From Phycisphaerales bacterium (GTDB lineage Bacteria; Planctomycetota; Phycisphaerae; Phycisphaerales; UBA1924): a DNA stretch of 37,708 bases. The translations under genes were made by a program, and so were the position numbers. Below, in pieces: positions 1 through 7,231 of the stretch (the first letter of the stretch is position 1; every line of letters begins with the position of its first letter). The DNA lies in assembly GCA_026647565.1 (NCBI GenBank), contig JAPKGU010000014.1, positions 1 to 37,708 of the forward strand, in the 5' to 3' direction. A model generated the notes under the pieces. It did no database searches. It was not told the origin of the DNA and saw only the letters and a program-made list of their open reading frames with translations.

Positions 1-104
1 CCTTTGCCCTTTGCCCTTTGCCCTTTGCCCTTTGCCCTTTGCCATTTGCCATTTGCTATTTGCTATTTGCTATTTGCTATTTGCCATTTGCTATTTGCTC
101 TTTG
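1..104. repeat. Tandem heptamer array (TTTGCNN)n at the left edge
   Basis: Fourteen complete 7-nt units run from position 3 to 100: five TTTGCCC, two TTTGCCA, four TTTGCTA, then TTTGCCA, TTTGCTA and TTTGCTC, with a partial unit at the end. The units form blocks of identical words, as expected if the array grew by local duplication. The first unit is cut by the window edge, so the array probably continues to the left. The opposite strand reads GGGCAAA repeatedly in the first 37 bases, which gives evenly spaced G3 runs. An open frame through this array (MPFALCPLPFAIC...) is a translation artefact. Confidence 0.95.
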
Positions 105-201
105 ATCCCCCCGCTCCCCGCGGGCGTTCTCCCATGCGCTCCCCCGATCTCTGACAACCGCACACGCGCCGCACGCCATCGCGAGCGCGCCGCAACGAAA
201 C

Positions 202-235
202 GGGGCCGACAGGTGGTGCACCACGCGTCGGCCCC
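202..235 (-). terminator. Intrinsic terminator of the 64-aa gene
   Basis: A perfect 9-bp stem (GGGGCCGAC with GTCGGCCCC) encloses a second palindrome, GTGGTGCACCAC. Read on the minus strand it is followed by GTTTCGTT. It lies 33 bp beyond the stop codon of the minus-strand gene at 269-463, so it should end that transcript. Confidence 0.8.
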
Positions 236-268
236 GGATCGGTTGATCAGAAGCTCATGTTCGGTCTG

Positions 269-463
269 TCAGCTCTTCTTGAGCTCCCAGATCACATCGC
301 GGTTGTTGAGCTTGGGCATCGGCTGTCCCTTCGTGAACTTGCCCGTACGCACATCGCTCGCTGGCTGCGGGGATGTGGAGCCGTCCGAGTACGAACGGAA
401 CGCGTAGAAGTCAGTCTCGGGAGCGGGTGCGCCGGAACGAACGGTGATTGGTTGAGCAGCCAT
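269..463 (-). CDS. Small conserved-looking protein of unknown function, 64 aa
   Basis: I do not recognise this 64-residue protein, which begins MAAQPITVR and ends VIWELKKS. It has no signal peptide or membrane segment, is rich in Ser, Pro and charged residues, and looks soluble and partly disordered. The ATG at 463 was chosen because GGAGG sits 7 nt upstream of it. An in-frame GTG at 523 would add 20 residues without any such site. Support for a real gene comes from that ribosome site, the strong intrinsic terminator downstream (202-235), and a long structured leader upstream (464-652). The tight control elements suggest a well-expressed monocistronic gene, but its role cannot be inferred. 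Confidence 0.65.
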   Translation of the reverse strand: MAAQPITVRSGAPAPETDFYAFRSYSDGSTSPQPASDVRTGKFTKGQPMPKLNNRDVIWELKKS

Positions 464-599
464 CTTGAGACCTCCGCGGTTTGTGCCGCGTCTGTGGTTG
501 TGGGTGAGAGGGGCGAGGCCCACGAGGGCGTGCCCTTGACCCGTTGTCCGTCGCCGCGTGCCTGGGCCCCGACCCGCGGATACGGTTCACCAGTATCAT
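411..599 (-). other. Possible leader ORF upstream of and overlapping the 64-aa gene
   Basis: A 62-codon frame (MILVNRIRG...) starts at ATG 599 behind a good ribosome site (GGAGG, 9-nt spacing) and overlaps the first 53 bp of the 64-aa gene in another frame. Its product is Arg/Pro-rich and looks like a shadow translation rather than a folded protein. It could be a leader peptide that couples translation to the downstream gene, or the ribosome site could serve something else. Either reading is inference. Confidence 0.3.
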
Positions 600-601
600 T
601 G

Positions 602-652
602 GTTAGTACCTCCTAACTGTTTCGAGCCGGAGGTCGCTGAGCAATCCTCAGC
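602..652 (-). promoter_or_regulatory. Two small hairpins in the leader of the 64-aa gene
   Basis: On the minus strand, GTTAG and CTAAC (602-617) form a 5-bp stem that presents GAGGTA, part of the ribosome site, in the loop. Just upstream, GCTGAG and CTCAGC (636-652) form a 6-bp stem with a 5-nt loop. The arrangement resembles a translation-control leader. No known riboswitch class is recognisable. Confidence 0.35.
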
Positions 653-861
653 ACCGCGCAACACATTGTGAATGCGCGGCTTGCGATCTCGGTCACGCGA
701 TCGTCACGTGCCGAGCATGGCGTAGTGCTTCCCTCAGGGCCAGGCCTCCGCAAGCCATGAGAAACCAAGAGCTTGTGTTGCGTCACCTTCGGTGACAGGG
801 GCGTGAGGAAGGGTGCGGGGCGGGCGAAGAGAGCGGCAGAAGTCAGGAAGGCGGGGAGGTG

Positions 862-937
862 AGGCAAGAGCACCGAGCTTGGTCCCGAGCGACCATCTTC
901 GGTGGCACGATGGAGGGACAGGTCGGGGCCATCTGCC
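862..937. repeat. Hairpin-forming direct repeat, copy A
   Basis: This copy begins AGGCAAGAGCACCGA and ends TCGGGGCC-ATCTGCC. CACCGA pairs with a later TCGGTG, and GGTGGC can pair with the terminal GCCATC. The second copy lies at 1302-1369 in the same orientation, and the two share start, middle (GGTGGCACG) and end. The copies lie on either side of the 75-aa gene. Confidence 0.65.
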
Positions 938-1001
938 ACGGGGCAACAGAAGGTCTGGGCCACCTGCCGGTAGGATGATCGCGGAAGGAGACTGCTGCCC
1001 G

Positions 1002-1229
1002 ATGGCTTTGGAAGCGATCTTGAATCGGCCGGGCGTCTATCGGATCGTGCTCGAGGAGTACCCCGAGGGTGTGTACGTGCTCGTGTACGACTCTGTGGAG
1101 GCGCCGCGCGGGCCGTGCGAGGATCACCTGCAGGACGACTGGAGTATGGCGAAGCTCGCGGCGTTCGAGGACTACGGCATCACGGATGACCAGTGGAAGG
1201 AGATCCCGGATACCCGCTTTAACGGCTGA
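1002..1229 (+). CDS. Small acidic protein of unknown function, 75 aa
   Basis: The protein begins MALEAILNRPGVYRIVLEE and includes EDHLQDDWSMAKLAAFEDYG followed by ITDDQW. It has a regular, folded-looking composition with a predicted strand-rich first half (VYVLVYDS) and a helix in the second half. I do not recognise a family. The ATG at 1002 is preceded by GGAAGGAG at 983-990 with a rather long 11-nt gap. An in-frame ATG at 976 lies upstream of that site and is less likely. There is no signal peptide or membrane segment. It appears to be monocistronic and is bracketed by two copies of a hairpin repeat (862-937 and 1302-1369), which may mean it moved or duplicated with them. Confidence 0.6.
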   Translation: MALEAILNRPGVYRIVLEEYPEGVYVLVYDSVEAPRGPCEDHLQDDWSMAKLAAFEDYGITDDQWKEIPDTRFNG

Positions 1230-1301
1230 GGTGTCCCGAGAGCGAGATCTTTGAGGGAGTCGGGTGCCGGGCTACAGGGGCGTCCGGCGGGAACGTTCGG
1301 A

Positions 1302-1369
1302 AGGCAAGAGCACCGATCTTCGCTGCGGCGGCAAAGATGCGGTGGCACGGGAGATCGGGGCCACCTGCC
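1302..1369. repeat. Hairpin-forming direct repeat, copy B
   Basis: This copy begins AGGCAAGAGCACCGA, as copy A does. CACCG-ATCTT pairs with AAGAT-G-CGGTG around a GC-rich loop, and GGTGGC pairs with the closing GCCACC. The interior differs from copy A while the pairing ends are kept, which suggests selection on, or origin from, the folded form. Confidence 0.65.
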
Positions 1370-1437
1370 CATCCGCCGTGACAATGGCGGCTTCGGGTTG
1401 ATCGGCACTCCGTGCTATTCCTTTCCGACCCCAGACT

Positions 1438-1462
1438 GGCACCGCTCTCCAGAGCGGAGCCA
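1438..1462. repeat. Palindromic element, copy 1 (ACCGCTCT..AGAGCGGA)
   Basis: GGCACCGCTCT pairs with AGAGCGGAGCC around CC, with a single A-A mismatch. The same core recurs at 9518-9543 and twice at 32290-32346. Confidence 0.7.
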
Positions 1463-1517
1463 TTTTCGCACGCCGTATCCTTCATTTCGCTTTGCTAGTC
1501 TCGCCGCGCGCAGTACA

Positions 1518-1547
1518 TTGATCGCTTCACTCGTTTTCACCGATAGT
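1518..1547 (+). promoter_or_regulatory. Candidate promoter of the secreted repeat protein
   Basis: TTGATC (1518-1523) and GATAGT (1542-1547) are separated by 18 bp. Each matches the housekeeping consensus at four of six positions. It lies in the most A+T-rich part of the intergenic region, about 50 bp before the start codon. Confidence 0.35.
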
Positions 1548-1596
1548 TCGCATCGCCACCTCGCGTCCGTAGCGCTCTCGATAAAGAAAGATCCAA

Positions 1597-4242
1597 ATGC
1601 TGAATACTCGAGAACTCCTTGCCATTGCGGTGCTGTCGGGAGCGATGTCAACGGCTCAAACGACAGCGCTCGCTCAGGGTGACCTTCACGAACCCTTGAT
1701 CTCCACGTCGTTCGAGACGCGCGATGGTTCCTTCGACCGGAGCGTGTGTGAACCGCAGTGGCACTCGTGGGGCGGGGTGCCAGGGCTAGGCGCGTCAATT
1801 GATACCGTGGTTATTTGGGACTCGGATGGAGACGGTCCAGCAGTCAAAGAGTTGATTGCGGCCGGAGACTTCCCTGGTTACGCGGGCGAACGATACAACC
1901 GATTGGCACGATGGAATGGAATCAACTGGGAACCATTTGGGGCTGCTGCAAACGGAAGTCCATCCAGCTCGTTCGTTTCGTTGTTCGTGTGGCATGAAAA
2001 TGGAAACAGCTCAGCGCCCTCTCAACTGGTTGCAACCGGAGATTTTACAAAGCTGGGCAGCACAGTCGTCAATCGGATTGCGCGATGGGATGGGACTGCG
2101 TGGCATCCTTTGGGTTCTGGATTCACCTCGATCCCCCGCGATATGTGTCTTTGGGACTCTGATGGTCCAGGACCTCTTCCGATGCAGCTCACTGTCGTAG
2201 TTGGTTCGGGGGCCAGGCGTTGGGATGGTGCCGCGTGGCAACTTATTGGTGAGGGCGTCTCACTCCCCGGTGGTGTCCCGAGTCTTGACGCGATCACGAC
2301 CTGGGATCCCGATGGGGATGGTCCACAACCACCAACGCTTGTTGTGGCCGGTAAGTTCAGCGCGGCTGGAACAGTTGCGGCCAGCAACATCGCCATCTGG
2401 AACGGAACGCAATGGGAACCGCTCGGCGCTGGTACAGGAGATCAAGTGTGGGATCTGGCAACTTGGGATCAGGATGGCGAGGGGCCGTCGGGTCCGCTGT
2501 TGATCGCGTGTGGCGCGTTCACGACTGCCGGCGGTGTTTCCGCTCGACGCATCGCGAGTTGGGATGGAAGTCAATGGAGTCCGCTCAGCACGGGCTTCAA
2601 CGGCTGGACGGTGTCTTTGGCGACTTGGGATCCGGACGGAGACGGTCCGCAGACAGACCAACTCATTGCCGGTGGAAGTTTCAGTACAGCTGGCGGCGTG
2701 CCAGCACCCAACATCGCAAGGTGGGATGGCGTGCAATGGACATCGCTTGGACCCGGATTGTCGGGGAGTCAGGTGAAGGAGATTGTGGGATGGGACATGG
2801 ATCAGGACACCTCCACACCCGATCAACTCGTAGCGAGTGGGGGCGGACTCGCCGGCGACGTTGATGTGGATGAAGTAGCCCGCTGGGATGGGTCCAAATG
2901 GCATCCATTTGGGCTGGGCTTATCCAATGGCGTGAGAGCTTTGATTGAATGGGATCCAGAATCGGCACATGGCGAAAGGAGGGTCGCCGCAGGCGGTTTC
3001 TTTCGTAGCGCGGGTGGGGTGGCTGTGAACAAAGTCGCTGCGTGGCTTTCCCGTGAGTGGCAATCGATGGCCGGAGGGGCGCCCTCGGGATCCGTCAGCG
3101 CGCTCATCGAATGGGATCCGGACGGCGAGGGCCCGATGATGACACGTCTCATTGCAGCCGGGTCGTTCACGTCGATTGGAGGGCAAGCGCATAACCGAAT
3201 CTCCCAATGGGATGGAGCGCATTGGTACGGACTGGGTTCTGGAGCAAGCTCTTCTGTCGCCTGTCTCGGTTTATGGGATCCCGATGGTCATGGCCCTCTT
3301 TCACAGGCTCTGATAGCTGGCGGCAACTTCGCTCACATCGGTGGCGTCACTGTGAATCGCGTAGGTGCTTGGAACGGGACCGTCTGGCAATCTCTGGGGG
3401 GGGGAGTGTTCGGTGGAGATGTTCAGTCTGTCACAAGCTGGGACTTGGACGGACCCGGACCCGCCTCTCCTCACCTGGTGGTCGCGGGTTACATCACCGG
3501 CACGGGCAATGGTCTCGCGAAGTTCATTGCTTCCTGGAATGGAGAGCAATGGATGGCGCTCGGCTCCGGCACCAACTCGTCTGTGAACGCGGTCATCTCC
3601 TGGGATCCGGATCAAGAGGGGCCGGAGACGCCGCTCCTTATCGCGGGCGGCAGATTCACGACGGCCGGAGGGACTCCCGCCAACTACATCGCTCGCTGGG
3701 ATGGTTCAAACTGGCTGCCGATGGGAACGGGATTCAACGGCGTTGTGGAGGCGTTGGCGATCTGGGATCCCGATGGCGATGGGTCGCAGTCTCATCAACT
3801 GATCGCCGCGGGCGCCTTCACGTCGGCTGGAGCAACGCAAGTCTCTCGCATCGCGCGATGGAATGGATCTGAATGGCTTCCTTTGGGGGACGGGCTCAAC
3901 GAAACAGTCTATGCCATGGCGTCGTGGGATCCCGATGGTGATGGGCCCATGCCCACACGTCTGGTCGTTGGTGGAGATTTCACTGTCGCAGCCGGCATTC
4001 CTGCCGGATACATCGCATGGTGGGGGTGCCCGGTCCCGCCGCCTTGTCCCGCCGATGTCAACGCAGACACACTGGTGGACATCCTTGACTTTCTCGACTT
4101 CATCGACGCATTCGGCGCCTGCAATGGGCAGCCCGCGCCATGCGGTGGATCGGCCGGGACCGCAGCCGATTACAACGCCGACACGCTCGTAGATATCCTC
4201 GACTTCCTCGACTTTCTTGACAACTTCGGCAACGGCTGCTGA
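1597..4242 (+). CDS. Secreted repeat protein with dockerin-like C-terminal tail, 881 aa
   Basis: The protein has a signal peptide (about residues 1-26, cleavage after ALA). About 14 repeats of 50-60 residues follow, each built on the pattern WDPDGDGP...LIAGG-F-T-AGG...IARWDG--W-PLG-G. The WDPDGDGP segment resembles a calcium-binding loop, and the repeats look like blades or strands of a propeller-like or solenoid surface protein. The last 65 residues hold two copies of A-D-x-NADTLVDILDFLDF, the dockerin-like, EF-hand-type tail common on secreted proteins of Phycisphaerae. The ligand is unknown. An A-rich stretch (AAAGAAAGA) precedes the ATG in place of a strong ribosome site. The gene is visibly less G+C-rich than its neighbours, and G9 occurs at 3396-3404 inside it. 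It is convergent with the amylase gene. Confidence 0.85.
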   Translation: MLNTRELLAIAVLSGAMSTAQTTALAQGDLHEPLISTSFETRDGSFDRSVCEPQWHSWGGVPGLGASIDTVVIWDSDGDGPAVKELIAAGDFPGYAGERYNRLARWNGINWEPFGAAANGSPSSSFVSLFVWHENGNSSAPSQLVATGDFTKLGSTVVNRIARWDGTAWHPLGSGFTSIPRDMCLWDSDGPGPLPMQLTVVVGSGARRWDGAAWQLIGEGVSLPGGVPSLDAITTWDPDGDGPQPPTLVVAGKFSAAGTVAASNIAIWNGTQWEPLGAGTGDQVWDLATWDQDGEGPSGPLLIACGAFTTAGGVSARRIASWDGSQWSPLSTGFNGWTVSLATWDPDGDGPQTDQLIAGGSFSTAGGVPAPNIARWDGVQWTSLGPGLSGSQVKEIVGWDMDQDTSTPDQLVASGGGLAGDVDVDEVARWDGSKWHPFGLGLSNGVRALIEWDPESAHGERRVAAGGFFRSAGGVAVNKVAAWLSREWQSMAGGAPSGSVSALIEWDPDGEGPMMTRLIAAGSFTSIGGQAHNRISQWDGAHWYGLGSGASSSVACLGLWDPDGHGPLSQALIAGGNFAHIGGVTVNRVGAWNGTVWQSLGGGVFGGDVQSVTSWDLDGPGPASPHLVVAGYITGTGNGLAKFIASWNGEQWMALGSGTNSSVNAVISWDPDQEGPETPLLIAGGRFTTAGGTPANYIARWDGSNWLPMGTGFNGVVEALAIWDPDGDGSQSHQLIAAGAFTSAGATQVSRIARWNGSEWLPLGDGLNETVYAMASWDPDGDGPMPTRLVVGGDFTVAAGIPAGYIAWWGCPVPPPCPADVNADTLVDILDFLDFIDAFGACNGQPAPCGGSAGTAADYNADTLVDILDFLDFLDNFGNGC

Positions 4243-4261
4243 TCGCTTCGCATTGTTCGCT

Positions 4262-4308
4262 CAAAAACTCGAAAACTCCCGAGGCTGGTCCAATGGGGAA
4301 CACCCTCG
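4262..4308 (-). terminator. Probable intrinsic terminator after the GH57 amylase gene
   Basis: On the minus strand, immediately beyond the stop at 4310, CGAGG pairs with CCTCG and an inner TCC..GGA stem continues the hairpin with mismatches. The T-rich sequence GAGTTTTCGAGTTTTT follows. The imperfect stem lowers confidence. Confidence 0.55.
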
Positions 4309-4309
4309 C

Positions 4310-5632
4310 TCACGCTCGGGCTGCTTGTCCCGGCGCAGCCGAGGTGAGCCCCGCAATCCTCGTCCTCACATTATCCAGCGTGTTCATGAAGTTGATGTAC
4401 GCGTCGTACGGTGAGTCGTACGGCGAGAAGTACTTGTGGACGTCGCCGTCGGCCCAGTACTTCGTGCACATGTAGTAGAAGTGGTCAGAGGTCGTGAGCT
4501 TCCGCCAGTCCTCCAGCAGGTACTCGGCCTGGGCCATCGCGGCGCGGTCGCCGGACTTCTCCGCCGCCGCCAGCCCGCGCTTGATCGCGGCTTCCAGCCG
4601 GTACGTGTCGTCCAGCGCGTTGGTCTGCATGGCGTTGCCGCGCCAGGCCGTGAGGTCGCGCTCGGTGTCCGCCCATGAGATGTAGTCGTGGACGTCGTAG
4701 ACGCCGACGGGCTCGAACTGCTTCGCGGCCATGCTCGGCGTGATGAAGTGGTTCTCCGTCGTGCCGTCCGGCTTCTTCGCCACGTCGAAAACGGCCTCGG
4801 GGAGCTTCTCCAGGAACTTGAAGATGCCGGTGTCGGCCCACTGGTGCTCGCCGAACGTCTCGTAGTCCATGAAGAGGTTGCAGAGGTAGCCGTCGCCGTT
4901 GATCTGGTGGACCCACTGGGCGAACTTCTCCGCGGAGAGGGGCCACTCGGCCCAGCCGCGGTTGCTGAAGCGGAACGCGATGTCGTCCGACAGCCGGTAG
5001 TTCTTCAGGAGCACGCTGAACGGCCGCCCGTCGCGCCCCGGCCCCGACACCATGTGCGTCGGAGGCGAGTACACGTAGTTGGGTGACCTGAAGCCGAGCT
5101 TGTGGTCGGCGCCCTCGCAGATGATGCCGTGGAACCGGGGCTTCCCGTCCTTGTCCTTCATCTGGGAGACGTGCTGCGCCAGCTCGTTGTTGTAGATCAG
5201 CTCGGTGTTGCGGAAGAAGGTCGGCGTCTGCCCGAAGAGGTCCTGGATCCGCTTGGTGTGCATGTCCACCTGGCGGTTGAACTCGTCGCGCGAGTACAGG
5301 AACGACAGCGAGTGGTAGTACGTCTCACCGATGAACTCGCAGCACCCGGTGTCGGCGAGCTGCTTGAAGAGGTCGATCACATCGGGGCACCAGGCCTGGA
5401 GCTGGTCGAGGCAGACGCCGGTGATGGCGTAGGAGACGCGGAAGTTCCCCTTGTGCCGCTTCACCAGGTCGAGGATCAGCGCCGTCGCGGGGCGATAGCA
5501 CTTGTCCGCCACCTTCTTCGCGATCGTCTCGTTCTTCAGATTGTCGAAGTAGAAGGGGTCGGCGTCGAAGACCGAGTAGCGGCGGAGGCGGTACGGCTGG
5601 TGGACCTGGAAGTAGAAGCAGACGGAGGCCAT
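4310..5632 (-). CDS. Glycoside hydrolase family 57 alpha-amylase, 440 aa
   Basis: This is a cytoplasmic-type alpha-glucan hydrolase of the GH57 alpha-amylase group, expected to cut alpha-1,4 links of glycogen or maltodextrin. Conserved regions appear in order: HQP at residues 11-13, a GETYYHS segment near 102, FRNTELIYNN around 140-149 with the likely nucleophile Glu144, and DYETFGEHQW around 256-265 with the likely acid Asp256. There is no signal peptide. The ATG at 5632 was chosen because GGGAG lies 8 nt upstream and the family begins exactly at this F-x-HQP strand; an upstream ATG at 5710 would only add a repeat-derived tail. It lies downstream of the epimerase gene on the same strand, separated by 227 bp of repeats. 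With the glycogen phosphorylase at 20147 it points to storage-glucan turnover. Confidence 0.92.
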   Translation of the reverse strand: MASVCFYFQVHQPYRLRRYSVFDADPFYFDNLKNETIAKKVADKCYRPATALILDLVKRHKGNFRVSYAITGVCLDQLQAWCPDVIDLFKQLADTGCCEFIGETYYHSLSFLYSRDEFNRQVDMHTKRIQDLFGQTPTFFRNTELIYNNELAQHVSQMKDKDGKPRFHGIICEGADHKLGFRSPNYVYSPPTHMVSGPGRDGRPFSVLLKNYRLSDDIAFRFSNRGWAEWPLSAEKFAQWVHQINGDGYLCNLFMDYETFGEHQWADTGIFKFLEKLPEAVFDVAKKPDGTTENHFITPSMAAKQFEPVGVYDVHDYISWADTERDLTAWRGNAMQTNALDDTYRLEAAIKRGLAAAEKSGDRAAMAQAEYLLEDWRKLTTSDHFYYMCTKYWADGDVHKYFSPYDSPYDAYINFMNTLDNVRTRIAGLTSAAPGQAARA

Positions 5633-5693
5633 GGGGGCGTCTCCCGGGGTGAAGTCGTGCAGAGGCAGGGTAGTGACTGCGGGGCGGGAGGAC

Positions 5694-5849
5694 CAAATGG
5701 CAAATCGCAAATGGCCGGATGGCAGACAAAGAGAGGGGGCGGAGAACGGGGCAATGGGGAATGGGCAATGGCAGAAAGGGAGGCACAGAGAGTCAGCAGG
5801 CGTTGGAGCGCTTGCGTCTGGCCATTGCCCATTGCCTATTGACCATTGC
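5694..5849. repeat. Three heptamer arrays between the epimerase and amylase genes
   Basis: Three 7-nt arrays lie in one 227-bp gap: CAAATGG/CAAATCG/CAAATGG (5694-5714), GCAATGG/GGAATGG/GCAATGG (5751-5771) and, in the opposite sense, CCATTGC x4 with variants (5822-5849). The second and third are complementary, so the transcript could fold into a long imperfect hairpin. The rest of the gap shows no gene. Confidence 0.85.
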
Positions 5850-5859
5850 CCTCTTCGGC

Positions 5860-6894
5860 TCAGTCCGCGCAGATCAGCGGCTCGTCCGGCGGCAGGTGCC
5901 AGATCGCCTGCTTGTGCCGCCCCTCGTCGACGTACCAGCGCACCATCCGGGCGATCCCCTCGGTCAGCGGGATCGGGGGCTTGAAGCCCGCCGCGGCCAG
6001 CTTGTCCGCCTCGAACCGCGTCTCCGTGCCCGCGAGCTTCTTCACCCGCGCCGATGAGACCGGCAGGTTCTTGCCCGTGAGCTTGATCACGACGTCAAAG
6101 GGCAGCGCCAGCAACAGGCCCAGGCCCATCGGCACGGAGAACGCAGGGAACTTCCGACCGAGCGCCGTGTAGATCGCCTCGGCGATCTTCCGGCTCGTGA
6201 GGTCGGGCTTATCGATGTAGTTGAAGATGTCGAACGCCGCGCGCTCCGACTCGGGCCGCATCCACAGGAAGTTCGTCGCGCTGACGATGTTCTCGACGTA
6301 CGACAGGGACTTGATGTTCGAGCCGGGGCCGATCTGCACGTACCGCTTGTTGTGGACCTGGCGGATCAGCGAGTACATGTTGGCGAAGTTGCGCGGGCCG
6401 AAGGTGATCGTCGGGCGGATGATCAGGGCGCGACGCCCCTCGCCCTTGTCCGCCCACGGCTTGATCGCCCTCTCACCCGCGAGCTTGGAGGCGCCGTAGG
6501 GAGAGTTCGGCGCGGTCGGCGAATCCTCGCGCAGCGGCGGCTTCGAGTCCCCGAACACGGCGCACGAGGAATAGAAGCACAGGTCGCGGATCCCGTGCGC
6601 GTCCATCGCCTCGCAGATGTTGCGGGTGCCCGTCTCGTTCACGGCGAAGTACGTGCCCTCGGCGATGCCGAAGTCGTGATGGGCCGCGGCAAGCGCCAGC
6701 ACCCGCTCGCACCCCGCCATGGACCGCTGAACGTGCGCCTTGTCGCGCACGTCGCCCTTCACATAGGTGGCGTTCTTGAGGGGGAACGGGGGTTCGATGA
6801 GGTCGTAGATGACCAGAGAGTGCCCGGCCTGCGTCAGCAGGTCGTGGAAGTACGAGCCGATGAAGCCGGAGCCGCCTGTGATGAAGATTCGCAC
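5860..6894 (-). CDS. NAD-dependent epimerase/dehydratase (extended SDR), 344 aa
   Basis: The protein is a Rossmann-fold nucleotide-sugar epimerase or dehydratase. The N-terminal TGGSGFIG (residues 6-13) is the NAD-binding glycine motif. GDVRD, an SSCAVFG segment near 109-115 and YGASK (Tyr133, Lys137) supply the catalytic Ser/Tyr/Lys set of extended SDRs. The length is typical of UDP-glucose 4-epimerase relatives. The exact sugar cannot be read from the sequence. The GTG at 6894 is chosen because the Rossmann strand VRIFITGG begins there and GGGAG lies 9 nt upstream; the open frame continues 105 codons further without any domain. It is divergent from the SLC13 permease and upstream of the amylase on the same strand. 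Confidence 0.9.
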   Translation of the reverse strand: MRIFITGGSGFIGSYFHDLLTQAGHSLVIYDLIEPPFPLKNATYVKGDVRDKAHVQRSMAGCERVLALAAAHHDFGIAEGTYFAVNETGTRNICEAMDAHGIRDLCFYSSCAVFGDSKPPLREDSPTAPNSPYGASKLAGERAIKPWADKGEGRRALIIRPTITFGPRNFANMYSLIRQVHNKRYVQIGPGSNIKSLSYVENIVSATNFLWMRPESERAAFDIFNYIDKPDLTSRKIAEAIYTALGRKFPAFSVPMGLGLLLALPFDVVIKLTGKNLPVSSARVKKLAGTETRFEADKLAAAGFKPPIPLTEGIARMVRWYVDEGRHKQAIWHLPPDEPLICAD

Positions 6895-7231
6895 GCCGAG
6901 CGTCTCCCAAACCAACTCGCGCCGGTGCGCAGCCACCGGAGCGGGCGAAAGAGTATGGTCGGCCAACGGAACGAGGGGCTGAAATCGGTGTCCGTTCGGA
7001 GAAGAAGTTTCTGCGAAGTGCTGGGAGCACGGTTGGGCAAGGTTTGCGCTGCGGCGCCCCGGCACGGGTCTCCGGCAGCCCGATCGCCTCGCCGACGCGC
7101 GGCGTTTCCGTGCCGCCAAGCGGGACCATTGAAATAGCACGGCACTTCGAGGCGAACTCCCACCCACGCGGACCGATAAGGAGGGTCCCGCAGTTGGACC
7201 GAGCGGCATCGCCGCTCAGGAGTGGCACGGC
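6895..7231. other. Divergent intergenic region, epimerase / SLC13 permease
   Basis: This 337-bp region should hold both divergent promoters, but no consensus pair stands out. One notable element is GGACC..GGTCC (7170-7188), a 5-bp stem whose loop carries AAGGAG, a ribosome-site-like sequence too far (44 nt) from the permease ATG to serve it directly. Confidence 0.5.

Larger units (their letters stand above)
464..1001. other. Gene-poor stretch between the 64-aa and 75-aa genes
   Basis: This 538-bp stretch holds the minus-strand leader elements (411-652) and the first copy of a hairpin repeat (862-937). I see no convincing gene in the remainder (about 653-861). Frames open here on both strands have no supporting ribosome site or recognisable product. 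Confidence 0.6.
1230..1596. other. Intergenic stretch with repeats and a candidate promoter
   Basis: This 367-bp region contains hairpin repeat copy B (1302-1369), a palindromic element (1438-1462) and an A+T-richer stretch just before the large secreted-protein gene, where a promoter is likely. I see no gene in it. Confidence 0.6.

Noticed and set aside
1-104. CRISPR array
   Set aside because: Units are 7 nt and directly adjacent, with no spacers and no cas genes in the window.
18-407. Plus-strand open frame of 129 codons through the heptamer array
   Set aside because: Its first third is a translation of TTTGCNN repeats, it lacks a ribosome site, and it runs over the terminator and the antisense of the 64-aa gene.
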